From contig NZ_JAYGHP010000018.1 of NCBI RefSeq assembly GCF_034932065.1, forward strand, positions 1-63,732: a stretch of 63,732 bases of DNA, read 5' to 3'. Position numbers and translations under genes: made by a program. Within the stretch, counting starts at the first letter, position 1, and each line of letters starts with the position of its first letter. The DNA is from Crocosphaera sp. UHCC 0190 (GTDB taxonomy: Bacteria > Cyanobacteriota > Cyanobacteriia > Cyanobacteriales > Microcystaceae). The notes beneath the pieces were generated by a model, which made no database searches, was not told the origin of the DNA, and worked only from the letters and a program-made list of their open reading frames with translations. Positions 8,545 through 18,700 of the stretch are shown one piece after another.

Positions 8545-8571
8545 TCCCTGCCTTTTTGGTGGGGATTTTTT
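8545..8571 (+). terminator. Rho-independent terminator-like hairpin
   Basis: Stem tccctgcc / ggtgggga with a T-rich loop, followed by a T run. Lies 34 bp after the stop of the 65-residue gene. Confidence 0.5.
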
Positions 8572-8604
8572 ATTATAGTTAAATCGTTAAACCCAATACC
8601 ACGA

Positions 8605-8766
8605 ATGAACTGGACACCCGAAGCAGAAGCAAGACTTAAAGAAATTCCCTTTTTTGTACGCCCCGCAGCCCGCAAGAAGATTGAGAAGTTTGCGAGCGTA
8701 GCAGGACATAATGAAATTACTGTAGAAATTTATGAGCAAGCTAAGGCCAAGTTTGGCAGTAAATAG
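8605..8766 (+). CDS. PCP_red domain small protein (protochlorophyllide reductase C-terminal-like)
   Basis: 53 residues: WTPEAEARLKEIPFFVRPAA near the N-terminus and EIYEQAKAKFG near the end. This matches the small PCP_red domain found at the C-terminus of light-independent protochlorophyllide reductase subunit B and as a stand-alone cyanobacterial protein. The function of the stand-alone form is not established. It is not a reductase by itself, since no catalytic domain is present. Confidence 0.7.
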   Translation: MNWTPEAEARLKEIPFFVRPAARKKIEKFASVAGHNEITVEIYEQAKAKFGSK

Positions 8767-8881
8767 AAAAGTGTGACAATTATCAAAGTGTCTGTTATAT
8801 CTTGAATGTCAAAAGTGATGACTTTAGGCTTATTGTAAATGAATACCAATTCGGTATTATGTGGTGTGTGTGAGTAAGTAG

Positions 8882-9033
8882 GAAAGCACGCGCTACGCAA
8901 AGGTAAAAGGTAGAAGGCAAAAGGCAAAAGTATATTTTTGATTTTAAATTATTTATTTCTAAAACTAGCTAAACATTTTATCTTTTTGCCTTTTTCTTTT
9001 TGCTTTTTACCTTCCCGTCAGGGCGTGCTTTTC
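8882..9033. repeat. Long imperfect inverted repeat
   Basis: Left arm from gaaagcacgcgctacgcaaa through purine-rich aaggtaaaaggtagaaggca; right arm with ctttttaccttcccgtc and gggcgtgctttt. The arms pair over roughly 50 bp and enclose an AT-rich centre. Could be a MITE-like element or a transcription end. No coding frame is supported in 8767-9145. Confidence 0.5.
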
Positions 9034-9145
9034 TCAATTTTCTCTTACTTGTTTAATTTCTGGTTTTGTTAAAATCATTTTCAATCCCCCTCGTTGCATA
9101 AAGAAAAAGACTAATTAACACGATATTCAGCCCCGTTCTTACTAT

Positions 9146-9307
9146 CTACAAATAAGCCCCACTATCAAGTAGATAAGAAGGTTTAGCTTCGGTTTGTAGT
9201 CGTTCAAGTAAGGTTCTTGCCCATTCATCGGTGGGGGCGTGTACTTCAAGATGTTTGATTAGTTCGTCGTAAGTATCGCGTTTGATTCGGATGTCGGAGT
9301 TAGTCAT
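9146..9307 (-). CDS. Hypothetical small protein
   Basis: 53 residues, MTNSDIRIKRDTYDELIKHL at the start. It has the look of a short RHH- or antitoxin-like protein. AAAGGAT lies 6 bp before the ATG as ribosome binding site. No partner toxin is recognisable; the 9317-9484 remnant upstream may once have been related. Confidence 0.45.
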   Translation of the reverse strand: MTNSDIRIKRDTYDELIKHLEVHAPTDEWARTLLERLQTEAKPSYLLDSGAYL

Positions 9308-9316
9308 AAATATCCT

Positions 9317-9484
9317 TTAAAATGGGTCAATTCCCACCTTTAATAATTGCTCAATAACTTGGTGAAAGTCTTTAATTGATTGAGCTTTATCTAATTGTTT
9401 AAGTAAGCTTTTTCTATCTTCTTCTTTAGGAAAATAATGTCCGCTAAAACTTGTCCAATGTTTTAAATAGTCTCGAATGTGTTG
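9317..9484 (-). pseudogene. Gene-end fragment in frame after the secreted-protein stop
   Basis: Immediately after the TGA of the 355-residue gene the same frame continues without a stop for ~55 codons (IRDYLKHWTSFSGHYFPKEE ... LLKVGIDPF). This reads like the C-terminal end of a normal protein but has no plausible start of its own. It is either a remnant of a separate broken gene or a stop-codon readthrough extension; the first is more likely. Confidence 0.35.
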
Positions 9485-10552
9485 TCAATTTTGTTGAAAT
9501 GAAGACAAGACTTGTATCTGACTGGCATTTTCTAACAGAATTTGGGGATTAGCTTGTTGAGGAGAAATAATATTTATTTTTCCTTGTACCTCAATGGTTA
9601 CGTTAGGATTAATTAAGAAGTTCCGAGCAGGTTTGACCGTGTTTAAGTTATTATTCCAAATTTGAGCTAGTTTCAACCTAATATTCTCAAATTCTTGAAT
9701 ATCTTCAAAATTAACTAAAGTAAAATAGCGGGGAATTTCTTGGGTAATGACTTCTATTCCATAAACATCAAACTTCAGTTGAGGACTTTTGGGAAACTTA
9801 ACTAACTTTCCTATTAAGGTTTCTTCTTTTCCTTGTCTAGAAACTAATTGATCTACAATTTTAAGAGGATTTTTAACAGCTAGGTTTAAGTTTAAATGGG
9901 TTGGTTTTTCAGGTAATGGTTGTATTTGATAACTAATATCAATCAAATCACCTCGATATAAGTCCTTGGTTAACTCTGGGGTTTCAACAAAAATTGGAAT
10001 CACCCTATCTTTGTATTCTACTACTAATATTTTTCCTTGATTATTAATTGCATGAACTTTGACAACTAAGTGGGTTTTATCTTTTAATTCTTCGGGAATC
10101 GTTGCCTCATATTTATATTTTTCATGACCCTCTAAACCTGACCAGGATTCCCTAATCGTAGCAGATTCCACTAAGATATGGGGTTGAGGACTGGGATTAT
10201 CTATTAATTTTCCTTTAAGACAAACTTGATCATGCCGTTTCACTTTTCCTAAAATTTCTTGAGTCTTTTGATTAGCTGAAATTAAAGAGAAGTGACGAAA
10301 TTCAAAAAAGTTATCAGGTTCACGAACAGATAAAACATATAATTGCTCCCCAGTAACTGCGCCATGAATTTCTCCTAATAAACCTGTATTTTCTAATTCA
10401 ACTGATAAACTAGATAAATTTAATCCTTGATAAGCCGATTCATGATAAACACAGGATTCAGAAGCAGATAAACCCGAAGAAAAAAGGGTGATAAATCCAG
10501 TGAACACAGCTATTGTTAATAATAAGAAAAAGCTTTGATATCGTTTCATCAT
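9485..10552 (-). CDS. Secreted protein of unknown function with OB-fold-like segments
   Basis: 355 residues. The N-terminus MMKRYQSFFLLLTIAVFTGF with a following hydrophobic core and ASES is a signal peptide. The body contains repeated beta-rich stretches (GLLGEIHGAVTGEQLYVLSV, CLKGKLIDNP, DLIDISYQIQPLP, NVTIEVQGKINII), suggestive of OB-fold-type domains. Likely periplasmic or extracellular. No neighbour hints at a function. Confidence 0.6.
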   Translation of the reverse strand: MMKRYQSFFLLLTIAVFTGFITLFSSGLSASESCVYHESAYQGLNLSSLSVELENTGLLGEIHGAVTGEQLYVLSVREPDNFFEFRHFSLISANQKTQEILGKVKRHDQVCLKGKLIDNPSPQPHILVESATIRESWSGLEGHEKYKYEATIPEELKDKTHLVVKVHAINNQGKILVVEYKDRVIPIFVETPELTKDLYRGDLIDISYQIQPLPEKPTHLNLNLAVKNPLKIVDQLVSRQGKEETLIGKLVKFPKSPQLKFDVYGIEVITQEIPRYFTLVNFEDIQEFENIRLKLAQIWNNNLNTVKPARNFLINPNVTIEVQGKINIISPQQANPQILLENASQIQVLSSFQQN

Positions 10553-10627
10553 TTCTATTTCAAAATCTCTTTAATAGGTTGATAATTAAGGGAACATTCA
10601 GCCGTTGGCTATCGTTAATTCACATTC

Positions 10628-10684
10628 TCTTTAATTTGTCAATACAAGTTAACAAAAATTCAATGCGATTGCCCTGCAATTGAG
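10628..10684. repeat. Dispersed repeat, inverted copy near 41893-41941
   Basis: A block containing aatttgtcaata and aacaaaaattcaatgcgatt occurs in reverse complement at ~41893-41941 with a few differences. It lies upstream of the tyrosine recombinase gene. The rest of 10553-10848 shows only a GC-rich palindromic patch near 10755-10790. Confidence 0.5.
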
Positions 10685-10848
10685 AGCGAGCTTGTTCAAG
10701 TTTTTTTAAGGCGATGGTTCTTAAAATACTCTACGTCAATATAGACATTATCTATTGGCGTTCGCCAAGGGCGCGCCTCCGGCGACCGCCAGGGATATTT
10801 AACATACGGTAAAATTACTTGTTAGAATTCCACTTCTGATAACTAATT

Positions 10849-11793
10849 ATGTTAACGGTTGAAGTTACCACTTCCCTAAAACTAACCTCTCCCCTTCCGT
10901 TGACGGGACATCCGGCAGCCGTTTATTTGCGCTCGCTGGCTCCGCGTTCTCGTCTAACTATGCAGGGAAGTCTCAAGGCGATCGCCTCCCTGTTGACCAA
11001 TGGGGAATGTGATCACCTCAGTTTAAATTGGGCAAACTTAAGATATCAGCATACTTCAGCCGTTCAAGCTGCTTTGTTAGAAAGGCAAGCCCCGGCGACG
11101 GCAGCCAAAATGATGTGTGCGTTAAGGAGAACGTTAAAGGAGGCTAAACGGTTGGGATTGATGAGTGGGGATGATTATCAGGCGGCCATTGATTTACCGA
11201 GTATAAAAAATAACTGCAAGAAACTGAGGGGTAGGGCGTTAAATCAAGCTGAGATTAAGGCTTTAATGGCGGTTTGTGAAAACGATACGACCACCCAAGG
11301 GTTAAGAGACGCGGCCTTAATTGCCATTCTGCGCGGGGCGGGTCTTCGTCGGGCTGAGGCGGTGAAGCTGCAATTAAAAGATTTTAACCAAGAGGCCGGA
11401 TCTTTACAGATTATTGGGGGTAAGGGGGATAAGGATCGGTTGGTTTATCTTCCTGAGAGTGCGATCGCTATCGTCAACCGTTGGCTTGAGGTTAGGGGGT
11501 TCACTCCTGGGGCGTTACTTTGTCCTATTCAAAAGGGTGGCCGGATAGTGATTAGGTCAATGAGTTCCCAGTCCGTGTTATTGATAGTTCAGAAGAGGGC
11601 GTTACAGGCGGGGGTTGAAAGCTTTAGCCCCCATGATTTTCGTCGGACGTTTTGCAGTGATCTCTTAGATGCTGGTGTTGATATTGTGACGGTGCAGAAG
11701 TTGGCTGGCCATGCTAGTCCTGTTACTACTGCTAAATATGATAGGAGGGGTGAGGCGGTTAAACGACGGGCGGTGCAGAATTTGGGGTTTTAG
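10849..11793 (+). CDS. Tyrosine recombinase (XerC/D or integrase family)
   Basis: 314 residues. N-terminal SAM-like core-binding region, then the catalytic domain with GAGLRRAEAVKL (first Arg), GGKGDKDR (Lys), HDFRRTF (His-x-x-Arg, ~261-264), LAGHAS (His) and KYDRRGE (nucleophile Tyr, ~297). All catalytic positions are present. Probably resolves plasmid dimers or mobilises the flanking cargo. No attachment site was identified. Confidence 0.85.
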   Translation: MLTVEVTTSLKLTSPLPLTGHPAAVYLRSLAPRSRLTMQGSLKAIASLLTNGECDHLSLNWANLRYQHTSAVQAALLERQAPATAAKMMCALRRTLKEAKRLGLMSGDDYQAAIDLPSIKNNCKKLRGRALNQAEIKALMAVCENDTTTQGLRDAALIAILRGAGLRRAEAVKLQLKDFNQEAGSLQIIGGKGDKDRLVYLPESAIAIVNRWLEVRGFTPGALLCPIQKGGRIVIRSMSSQSVLLIVQKRALQAGVESFSPHDFRRTFCSDLLDAGVDIVTVQKLAGHASPVTTAKYDRRGEAVKRRAVQNLGF

Positions 11794-11898
11794 TTTCTTT
11801 GACGGTTTAAACTGATGCTGGGGAGCCTACACACCTTACAAGTGTATAATTCTAAGAATTAAGCAGAAGAATTTTCAAGTTGATACCATCGATTATTA

Positions 11899-12348
11899 TC
11901 AATCCACAGTATAATAAGTCATTATTCCAAAGATAATGCTTTGACCACTAGCAAGATTTTCGACCAAATATTTGACAATTTCCTGAATATTTTGATGAAG
12001 TGCAGGTAGTTGAGTTAATCCAACTCCTACTAATATTTTAGTTAGCCAATCCGAAATTTGCTCAAGATTTGTATTAGACCTATAATTAATTTGATTTGAA
12101 CGACTCTGACTATTTTCAGAGGACTGAGAACTAGAGTTATAGGATTTTTTCTCGTTAAAATATCTTGGAATTCCAAATAAGAACCCGATTAAGCCTCCAA
12201 GAGCAAAAGAGGAAAATGCGATAATGATTGCTAAAATTCCTTGTTCTTTTTGATTGCTAAATAAATAATAAATCGTGATTACTATTAAGGGAAAAATAAT
12301 TAAAATCAACGGAGCCGATTTAGAGATGATTTGCTGAATTTTGTCCAT
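11899..12348 (-). CDS. Two-span membrane protein, possibly C-terminally truncated
   Basis: 149 residues from the ATG at 12348, preferred over an upstream in-frame ATG at 12438 because AGGA lies ~10 bp before it. Two membrane spans near the N-terminus (APLILIIFPLIVITIYYLF and ILAIIIAFSSFALGGLIGFL) are followed by GIPRYF, a Ser/Asn-rich loop and a conserved-looking NLEQISDWLTKILVGVGLTQ segment. The stop comes just after a third hydrophobic stretch, which suggests loss of a few C-terminal residues. Function unknown. Confidence 0.6.
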   Translation of the reverse strand: MDKIQQIISKSAPLILIIFPLIVITIYYLFSNQKEQGILAIIIAFSSFALGGLIGFLFGIPRYFNEKKSYNSSSQSSENSQSRSNQINYRSNTNLEQISDWLTKILVGVGLTQLPALHQNIQEIVKYLVENLASGQSIIFGIMTYYTVD

Positions 12349-12572
12349 AAATAATCGTCCTAGATTTTTGAGAATCAGATTTAAAATGCTGGCTTTTTTA
12401 CAAAACATAGGGGAGAATTTCTTCAAATGACTTCTCAATATTCAATTCCTGGGATGGAATATAAATTAAAATTCTAAGTTAACTCCTTACTAAAAATAGA
12501 ACAAATAGTTATTGCTTACGCATTATCTGATAACCTATGTATTTGGGCAATTATTGAACAAGGACGGCGATT

Positions 12573-13001
12573 TTGAGTGACTCCACTAATGCGGTAGAAG
12601 AATGGGCCAGTAATTTTCCTAAAAAGGCAACCCCAACCTATAGTCAACGCCACTTATTTCAGATCAAACATTGTGGTAACGTAGAAATCCGCGTCAGGGA
12701 TGGAAATGAAGAAATTTGGGCTGATGGGATTGATTTAAAAACAGGAGAACTATTAGAAGCTAAATATATCGAAAAACCTAACAATAGTCCCTATATCAGT
12801 GGGTCAACAATTCCCCCTTTCATTCGTATCAAAGCGGTTGGGGATGTGGAAAACGAGTTTCGGCGGTATGCTGCGGTTATTAATGACCCCAATACTCCTG
12901 TCATCGCATTACGGGTAATTGTTAATATTAAAGAAGCAGTTCCTTTTTTTGACGGTTTACTTCAACAGTTTAATTTACCTGGTCGTGTTGTTATTCAGTA
13001 A
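12573..13001 (+). CDS. Restriction-endonuclease-fold toxin domain protein (orphan polymorphic toxin)
   Basis: 142 residues from a TTG start with AGGA about 8 bp upstream; a TGA 15 bp before prevents a longer frame. The core HLFQIKHCGNVEIRVRDG, EEIWADGIDLKTGELLEAKY supplies D ... E-x-K in the order of the PD-(D/E)XK nuclease fold used by polymorphic and contact-dependent toxins. The long N-terminal delivery region of such toxins is absent, so this is a detached toxin tip or a cassette. The following gene is the likely immunity protein. Confidence 0.6.
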   Translation: MSDSTNAVEEWASNFPKKATPTYSQRHLFQIKHCGNVEIRVRDGNEEIWADGIDLKTGELLEAKYIEKPNNSPYISGSTIPPFIRIKAVGDVENEFRRYAAVINDPNTPVIALRVIVNIKEAVPFFDGLLQQFNLPGRVVIQ

Positions 13002-13077
13002 GTAGATGGTCATAGGTTTTGTTGAATGCACTTGCCTTATATTGATGTCTTAATTAGTTAGTTAGGAGAAGCAAAAC

Positions 13078-13455
13078 ATGGAATATCTCATCACTCCCCC
13101 AGAAACAACAGATTGGCAAATTAATGAGAATGAATTGACTAAAAATTTAGAGAAATCTTGGTCAAAAATTAAGATTAAAACCATCAGTAATCCTGATGAT
13201 TACTATTGCTTAGAATGGGTAATTATAATCCCAGAAACCGGACAAAGACTCGATGGAGCATTACATCGAGATCTACAGGGAATCAGTTTAGATGGGTATA
13301 TTAAAGACTGTGCGGCTTTTGCCGTTTGGTTTCGCTCTTTAGTGTCTCCTTCACAACAGTTAGTGTTTTACGACCAAGGTTATAATTCTCACATTGAGTT
13401 ACAGGAAAACACAACAGAATTAGAGATTGTAGAGCCATTTTTGTCCTTGGTTTAA
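13078..13455 (+). CDS. Putative immunity protein
   Basis: 125 residues, acidic and soluble, with aromatic-rich central part (AAFAVWFRSLVS). It starts 76 bp after the nuclease-toxin gene with AGGAGA upstream of its ATG. The immunity role is inferred from gene order only. Confidence 0.5.
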   Translation: MEYLITPPETTDWQINENELTKNLEKSWSKIKIKTISNPDDYYCLEWVIIIPETGQRLDGALHRDLQGISLDGYIKDCAAFAVWFRSLVSPSQQLVFYDQGYNSHIELQENTTELEIVEPFLSLV

Positions 13456-13782
13456 CTAAACTTTATTATCTCTCTTTTGTCAGTCTGGGGAAACCCTGAT
13501 GATTTCAAGATCCTAAAACTTTGACCATAAGAGAGATAACTTCTCGCTATTCAATTAATTGACGTTATTTGTCGAGGGTGACTTCCGTTATTTTTTCCAG
13601 CAATTCTCATTTTGGCAAAATTTAGAACATTAGTTCTCTATTCTGGTTAGAGAACTAACAGGAAAACCCAATAGATTAAGCACAAATACTTACGGTAAAA
13701 ATAGAGAGAAATCGGATTAGAGAATCGAATTATACTACAATCAGTTTGAGAGAGAGCTAATGGTCTAAAACTGTAGAATTAC

Positions 13783-14079
13783 ATGGAAATATTGCCTGTT
13801 ACTATATCGCCATCAGAGTTAATTAAATTTCTTTTTGTTCAATTGAATGATTTACCAGATAAAAGAAAAGGGTTAAATACAAGGTATGAAATGCGAGATC
13901 TGGTGATAGCTGCGTTTTCCGTATTTTTTACACAATGTCCTTCTTTTTTAGAGCATCAAAATTTAATGAAAAAGAACAGGGGAAAAGATAATGCTTTCAG
14001 TTTATTTGGATTGAAAAAAATTCCTTGTGATAATCAGATACGAACTTTATTAGAGCCGATTCCAGCCTTCAACAATTGA
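13783..14079 (+). pseudogene. Transposase N-terminal fragment
   Basis: 98 codons. Contains FLFVQLNDLPDKRKGLNTRY and the following helical region typical of the N-terminus of ISNCY-like transposases. The frame ends at FNN, inside the inserted palindromic element. Non-functional unless the element is removed. Confidence 0.7.
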
Positions 14080-14233
14080 CAATTGACAATGGACAATTGA
14101 CAATTGACAATTACCTCTACCTAAAAGGTAGAGGATTGAAAATAAGGAAAATTTTTTTAATTTCTCCCCTTAAAAGAGGAGGTTTTAAACCAAATTAACC
14201 AATTGTCAATTGTCAATTGTCCATTGTCCATTG
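14073..14233. mobile_element. MITE-like palindromic insert within the transposase
   Basis: The left arm is a run of caattgacaattgac/aatggacaattgac units; the right arm has the complementary aattgtcaattgtc/ccattgtccattg units. Inside are two smaller hairpins (cctctacctaaaaggtagagg-type and ctccccttaaaagaggag-type). The element encodes nothing and its ends coincide with the break in transposase similarity. Confidence 0.7.
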
Positions 14234-15280
14234 ATAACGGTCTTTGAAACCTTCAAGACAGTATGGGAATGGTTAAGGGAAAATAAAATACTTAATCATT
14301 TTAAGTATTTAGATGACCAACTTTTATTAGCTTTAGATGGAACTGAGTATTATTCATCAAAAAAGATTAATTGTCCTCATTGTAATTGTCGCCATCATAG
14401 AAATGGAACAACAACTTATTACCATCAAGTAATTACCCCAGTTCTCGTTGCTCCTGACAAGAAACAAGTCATAAATTTAGAACCAGAATTTATTAGAAAA
14501 CAAGATGGGAAAACTAAGCAAGACTGTGAGAATGTAGCCGTCAAAAGATGGTTATTACGAAATCCGGCATCAGAAAAAAATCAAGAAATCACTTTATTAG
14601 GAGATGATCTTTATTCTCGACAACCTATATGTGAGTTAGCTATTAAACAGGGTTATAATTTTATTTTTGTGGCTCTAGCGTCGTCTCATAAAAGTTTATA
14701 TGAATGGCTGGACTTTTTAGAAAATAATGGAGAAGTCATCAAAGGGCAAGTCAAAAAATATCAAAAGAATAAGCTACTATATTATAAGTACAAGTATGTA
14801 AACAATGTACCATTGAGAGAAACTGAGCCTTCTTTAATGGTCAATTGGTATGAAGTGGAAATCTATGATCAAGCCAAAAAGAAAGTAATTTATCGCAATA
14901 GTTTTATAACCAATCATCAATTAAATGATGAAAAAATGGAAAAGATAATAACCAGTGGACGGACGAGATGGAAGGTAGAAAATGAAGGAAATAACCTCCT
15001 CAAAAATCAAGGGCCAAATTTAGAGCATAATTTTGGACATGGACAAGATAATTTATCGGAAATGCTGCTGGCTTTAAATTTACTTAGCTTCCTCTTTCAT
15101 AACGTCTTAGAATTAGTCAATAAACTCTATCAAAAAGCCCGACAAAAATCAGAAAAAAGAAAAACGTTTTTTAATGATATTAGGGCTTTAGTCAAATATG
15201 AATGGTTTGAAGATTGGTCAGAATTATTTGTCTATATAATATCAGAAGGTGAGCAAAAGAAGTGTATTAATACAAGCTAA
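14210..15280 (+). pseudogene. Transposase catalytic fragment
   Basis: True similarity starts near 14234 (VFETFKTVWEWLRENKIL); the codons before lie in the inserted element. It contains LLLALDGTEYYSS (first catalytic Asp), a Cys/His cluster CPHCNCRHHRNG, TLLGDDLYSRQPICE (second Asp region) and RWKVENEGNNLLKN (Glu near the C-terminus), consistent with a DDE transposase. The active-site residues survive, but the N-terminal part is in a separate fragment. Confidence 0.7.
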
Positions 15281-15528
15281 TAAGCCTTATAAATTTGAGA
15301 AGATTGGGGAAGAAAGGTGAATAAATTAACTGAAAAATAATCAAAAATTTACTTAATCAAGATTAAGTAAACGAATCAGGAATGGTCGGCTATGTTCGTT
15401 TTTATGTAGTATGTGTGTAGTGTAAAAATCCAGAAGAAAAAGAACAAAGGAAAAAGGGAGATTTTCAGTTAGTTCTCTTGTTGAAGTAGATAACCTTGTT
15501 CTTCTATTCTTCAAAATGAGAATTGCTG

Positions 15529-15700
15529 AAATTAATAGATAAAATCTACTTATACTTGCACGGTCAAAATAGGGGTTTCTTCTCGGAAAATGAGAATCGC
15601 TGAAACCGTTGGATAGCAAGCATTTTAGCCACTGATTGCCCCTGGTTGCACGAACTCTATATTTACGCCCAGACGGCCAGACCATCGACCATGATTGGAC
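15529..15700. other. Remnant of a second IS end / noncoding
   Basis: Contains ggaaaatgagaatcgctgaa at ~15586-15605, a degenerate copy of the adjacent IS terminus. No supported gene lies between 15281 and 15760. Confidence 0.35.
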
Positions 15701-15760
15701 TAGACTGTACGGTATGATTTTGGGTCGTTAGTCTAAACTCCAGCACTATCCATTGATAAG

Positions 15761-18700
15761 TCAAAGTAGGTGTCCTAACCCACTCATCAAAGCTTCAGCC
15801 ACCAGATGACTAACCACTAAGGGTTGTTCAAACCGTTCGGTACAATTATTAGTGTGCAAACAAGCGGGACATCCATCTAAGCGTTGACACTGTAAAGTAA
15901 TTTGGACTTCTTCTGAATCTTCAGTGGGAGAGTTCTGAGCAAGATTTGCTGTATTTCGTTCTGCACTGGCTTCACGAACAATTAAATCAATAAAGCTACC
16001 TGAAGCATCATCATGCAGATTCCAAGTTGTTATTAATTCGTTTCTCAGTTCATCAGGGGTTGACCAGTCCCTGCGTTCGGCTAAATTAACGGGACAGAGA
16101 ACCGATGCTAAGAGTTCTCGATAAACTTCTTTGGGGTTAGTGCGAAGGGTGTCAATAAAGACCTCTGAAATGCCAGATCCTCCTTCATAGCGTTCCCAGA
16201 CGATCACTTCTGCTGTGGTTTCATCAAAACAATATTCAAGGACTTCTTCGGAAACTCCACTGATGGATGCGATTGCTTTTTGCAGTAGATGGGAGGCCGT
16301 ATGTAAAATCAATCGTTGGTCAAAGGTTTTATGGGTTTCCTCTATTTCCACCCGTTCAATTTGAGATTTTAAGGACTCATCTTGTAATAAATTATCAATA
16401 ATTTCGGCTAAATTCCAAGTAATTCCTGTTGTTTTGAGTCCATAACGCACAGGTTCAGGATGACCTTGACTATCCACATATCGGGCTTCAAATTGCCAGG
16501 GTTGACTACCTCTAGGGGTGAAATACTCATTTTTTTGTTGATCATAGAATTTATTTTCTACCCGTGCAATCGAACCATGTACGGTAATTTGACTTTCTAA
16601 TTCAGACACCCAATTAAGAGTACGGGAAATGGTTTGAACTGATTCGGGTTTATAACGATAGGTGCGTTCCAGGTTAGCTTCAGCATATAAACGAACTGCA
16701 CGCAAGGGAACATCATGGCATCTACGGCGACGACTTTCACTGTAAATGGTACAACATTCAGGACATATTTTAACCACTTGTTTGCCCTGATTATCTCCTT
16801 TTAATGCCTTAACATAAAGCTTTTCTGGGCGAAATTCCGAAGATTCTCCGGTTAAATGGACTCCTTCTCCTAATAACTTTACACCCACAACGCCCCCTTC
16901 TCCCCATTGTACATTTGCCCATTGGGGGTCATGTTCCGTTTCGATCACAGAAAGATAGGGATGGCTATGGTAGCGATAGGCGGTACGATAGGGAATTAAT
17001 AAGGTAGAAAGTTTGGTGGTATCTTCTTGTTTAAGATTGGTTCTATTACGGGTTCTAACTGCAACGATAATGGGTTTGACTTCGTTAAAATAAGCGTCAG
17101 GAATGAAGAAATCAATATTAGATTGATGCAAATTATTAGATTCATATAAATTATTAGATTGATGTAAATTATCAGATAAACGCAGATAAAATAAAGCCTG
17201 TAACACAGTTTTAATGACATCAGGGGCAGATTTGAGAATCCAGAGACGGTTTTTTGGTTCACGGAATCTTTCTAAGGTATGGAAAAAATTGTAGAGTCCA
17301 TCTGCTTGTTCAAAACAAATACCAAATTCTACTTTTTCTTGTAATTGATTCCAAAGTTCTAAAATATCTCTTTGCAGCCTTGATAATTCTTCACGACTTT
17401 CTCGATCTTCTTCATCAAATACTAATAGCCCTAATTCTTGATAAATATTTCTTAACTTTCTATTGATTTCTTCTCTTAAATTAGTTGAATTAGTTAAACT
17501 TTGATGCTCTGAATTAATATTAGTTGAATTAGTTAAACTTTGACTCTCTGAATTAATATTAGTTGAATTAGTTAAACTTTGACTCTCTGAATTAATATTA
17601 GTTGAATTAGTTAAACTTTGACTCTCTGAATTAATATTAGTTGAATTAGTTAAACTTTGACTCTCTGAATTAATATTAGTTTGACCATCTAAATATTGTT
17701 GAATTAACTTAAATGTTTCTTTAACGGGTTCGGTTAAAGTATCTGGGGCTTCGTTTTCAATTTCTTGTAATGTCCAGCGTAGGTTTAAATAAGCTTCAAA
17801 CCGTTCTTTTTGCTCAGTAATCCACTTTCTTAATTTCTCTTCTCGTTTTGAATCTTGACGATGTTCTTGTAACCATTGATGATAATGTTGTTTAATAATG
17901 GGAGATTCTTCTAATTTTTCCCAAATCCAATCCAGAATAGCTGGCGGAATTTTCCCACATCGTTGCACATGATAACCCATTCTCGCCCGTTCATAGGCAA
18001 TCCTTTCGTGCATGGCTTTCAGGACGGGATTTTTAGGGTTTAAGGGTAACTCATAACTCCCATGTACCAAACGATGACGACGGAAAAAATAAAAATGATC
18101 ACTGGCCGAATTAGCCACAATGAGGAGGGTATAAGCAACCGTATTAGCTGCCCTTCCGGCCCGTCCCCGTCGTTGAATGAAAGAGAAGACGTTTCTAGGG
18201 GGACGATAATGAAAAGTGGCAATAATTCGGTTATCATCTACCCCCACATCCAAAGATGGGGTAGCAACGACAATATCCCCTTCCCAATAGCTGGTTTTTT
18301 GTTGGGAGGAAACATAGGAGATATTCAGGGCATTTTCCCGAAAACCTGGAATGGGTTGGGTACAGTTTGCCCCTCCTAAAATGCCTCGCCAACATTCCCC
18401 TTCAAGATAGTGACTGAAACAGTTAAGGGGATTAGTTTGGGGACAACTTTGTTCTTGAAATTCGATATTATCTAAAATAGAACGAAATTGCCATAAATTG
18501 AGCCTTTGTTCAGCGTCTTGAATTTGAGCCGACAGACGATTGGCAATATCAAGGGATTCGGTGAAAATAATCCCTCTGTCTCCTTGATCATGAGGGCGAT
18601 CTACAAATAATCCGTGTCCCATGGCCATTGCACTTTGAATCAAAGTAGGGGCTGCTCCCACACGGTTTGCTTCTTCAGGAGATTGAAGGAAATAGAGAAC

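Larger units (their letters stand above)
13598..15528 (+). mobile_element. Insertion sequence with a split transposase
   Basis: The left end cagcaattctcattttg at 13598-13614 is matched exactly in inverted orientation at 15512-15528, and further similarity (gttagttctc ... gagaactaac) continues inward. Between them lie two fragments of one transposase interrupted by a 161-bp palindromic element. No target-site duplication was recognised. A second degenerate copy of the end sequence at 15587-15606 suggests an older neighbouring element. Confidence 0.7.

Noticed and set aside
15353-15685. Minus-strand 110-codon frame
   Set aside because: It runs across the IS end and the neighbouring remnant; composition looks like noncoding IS-end sequence.
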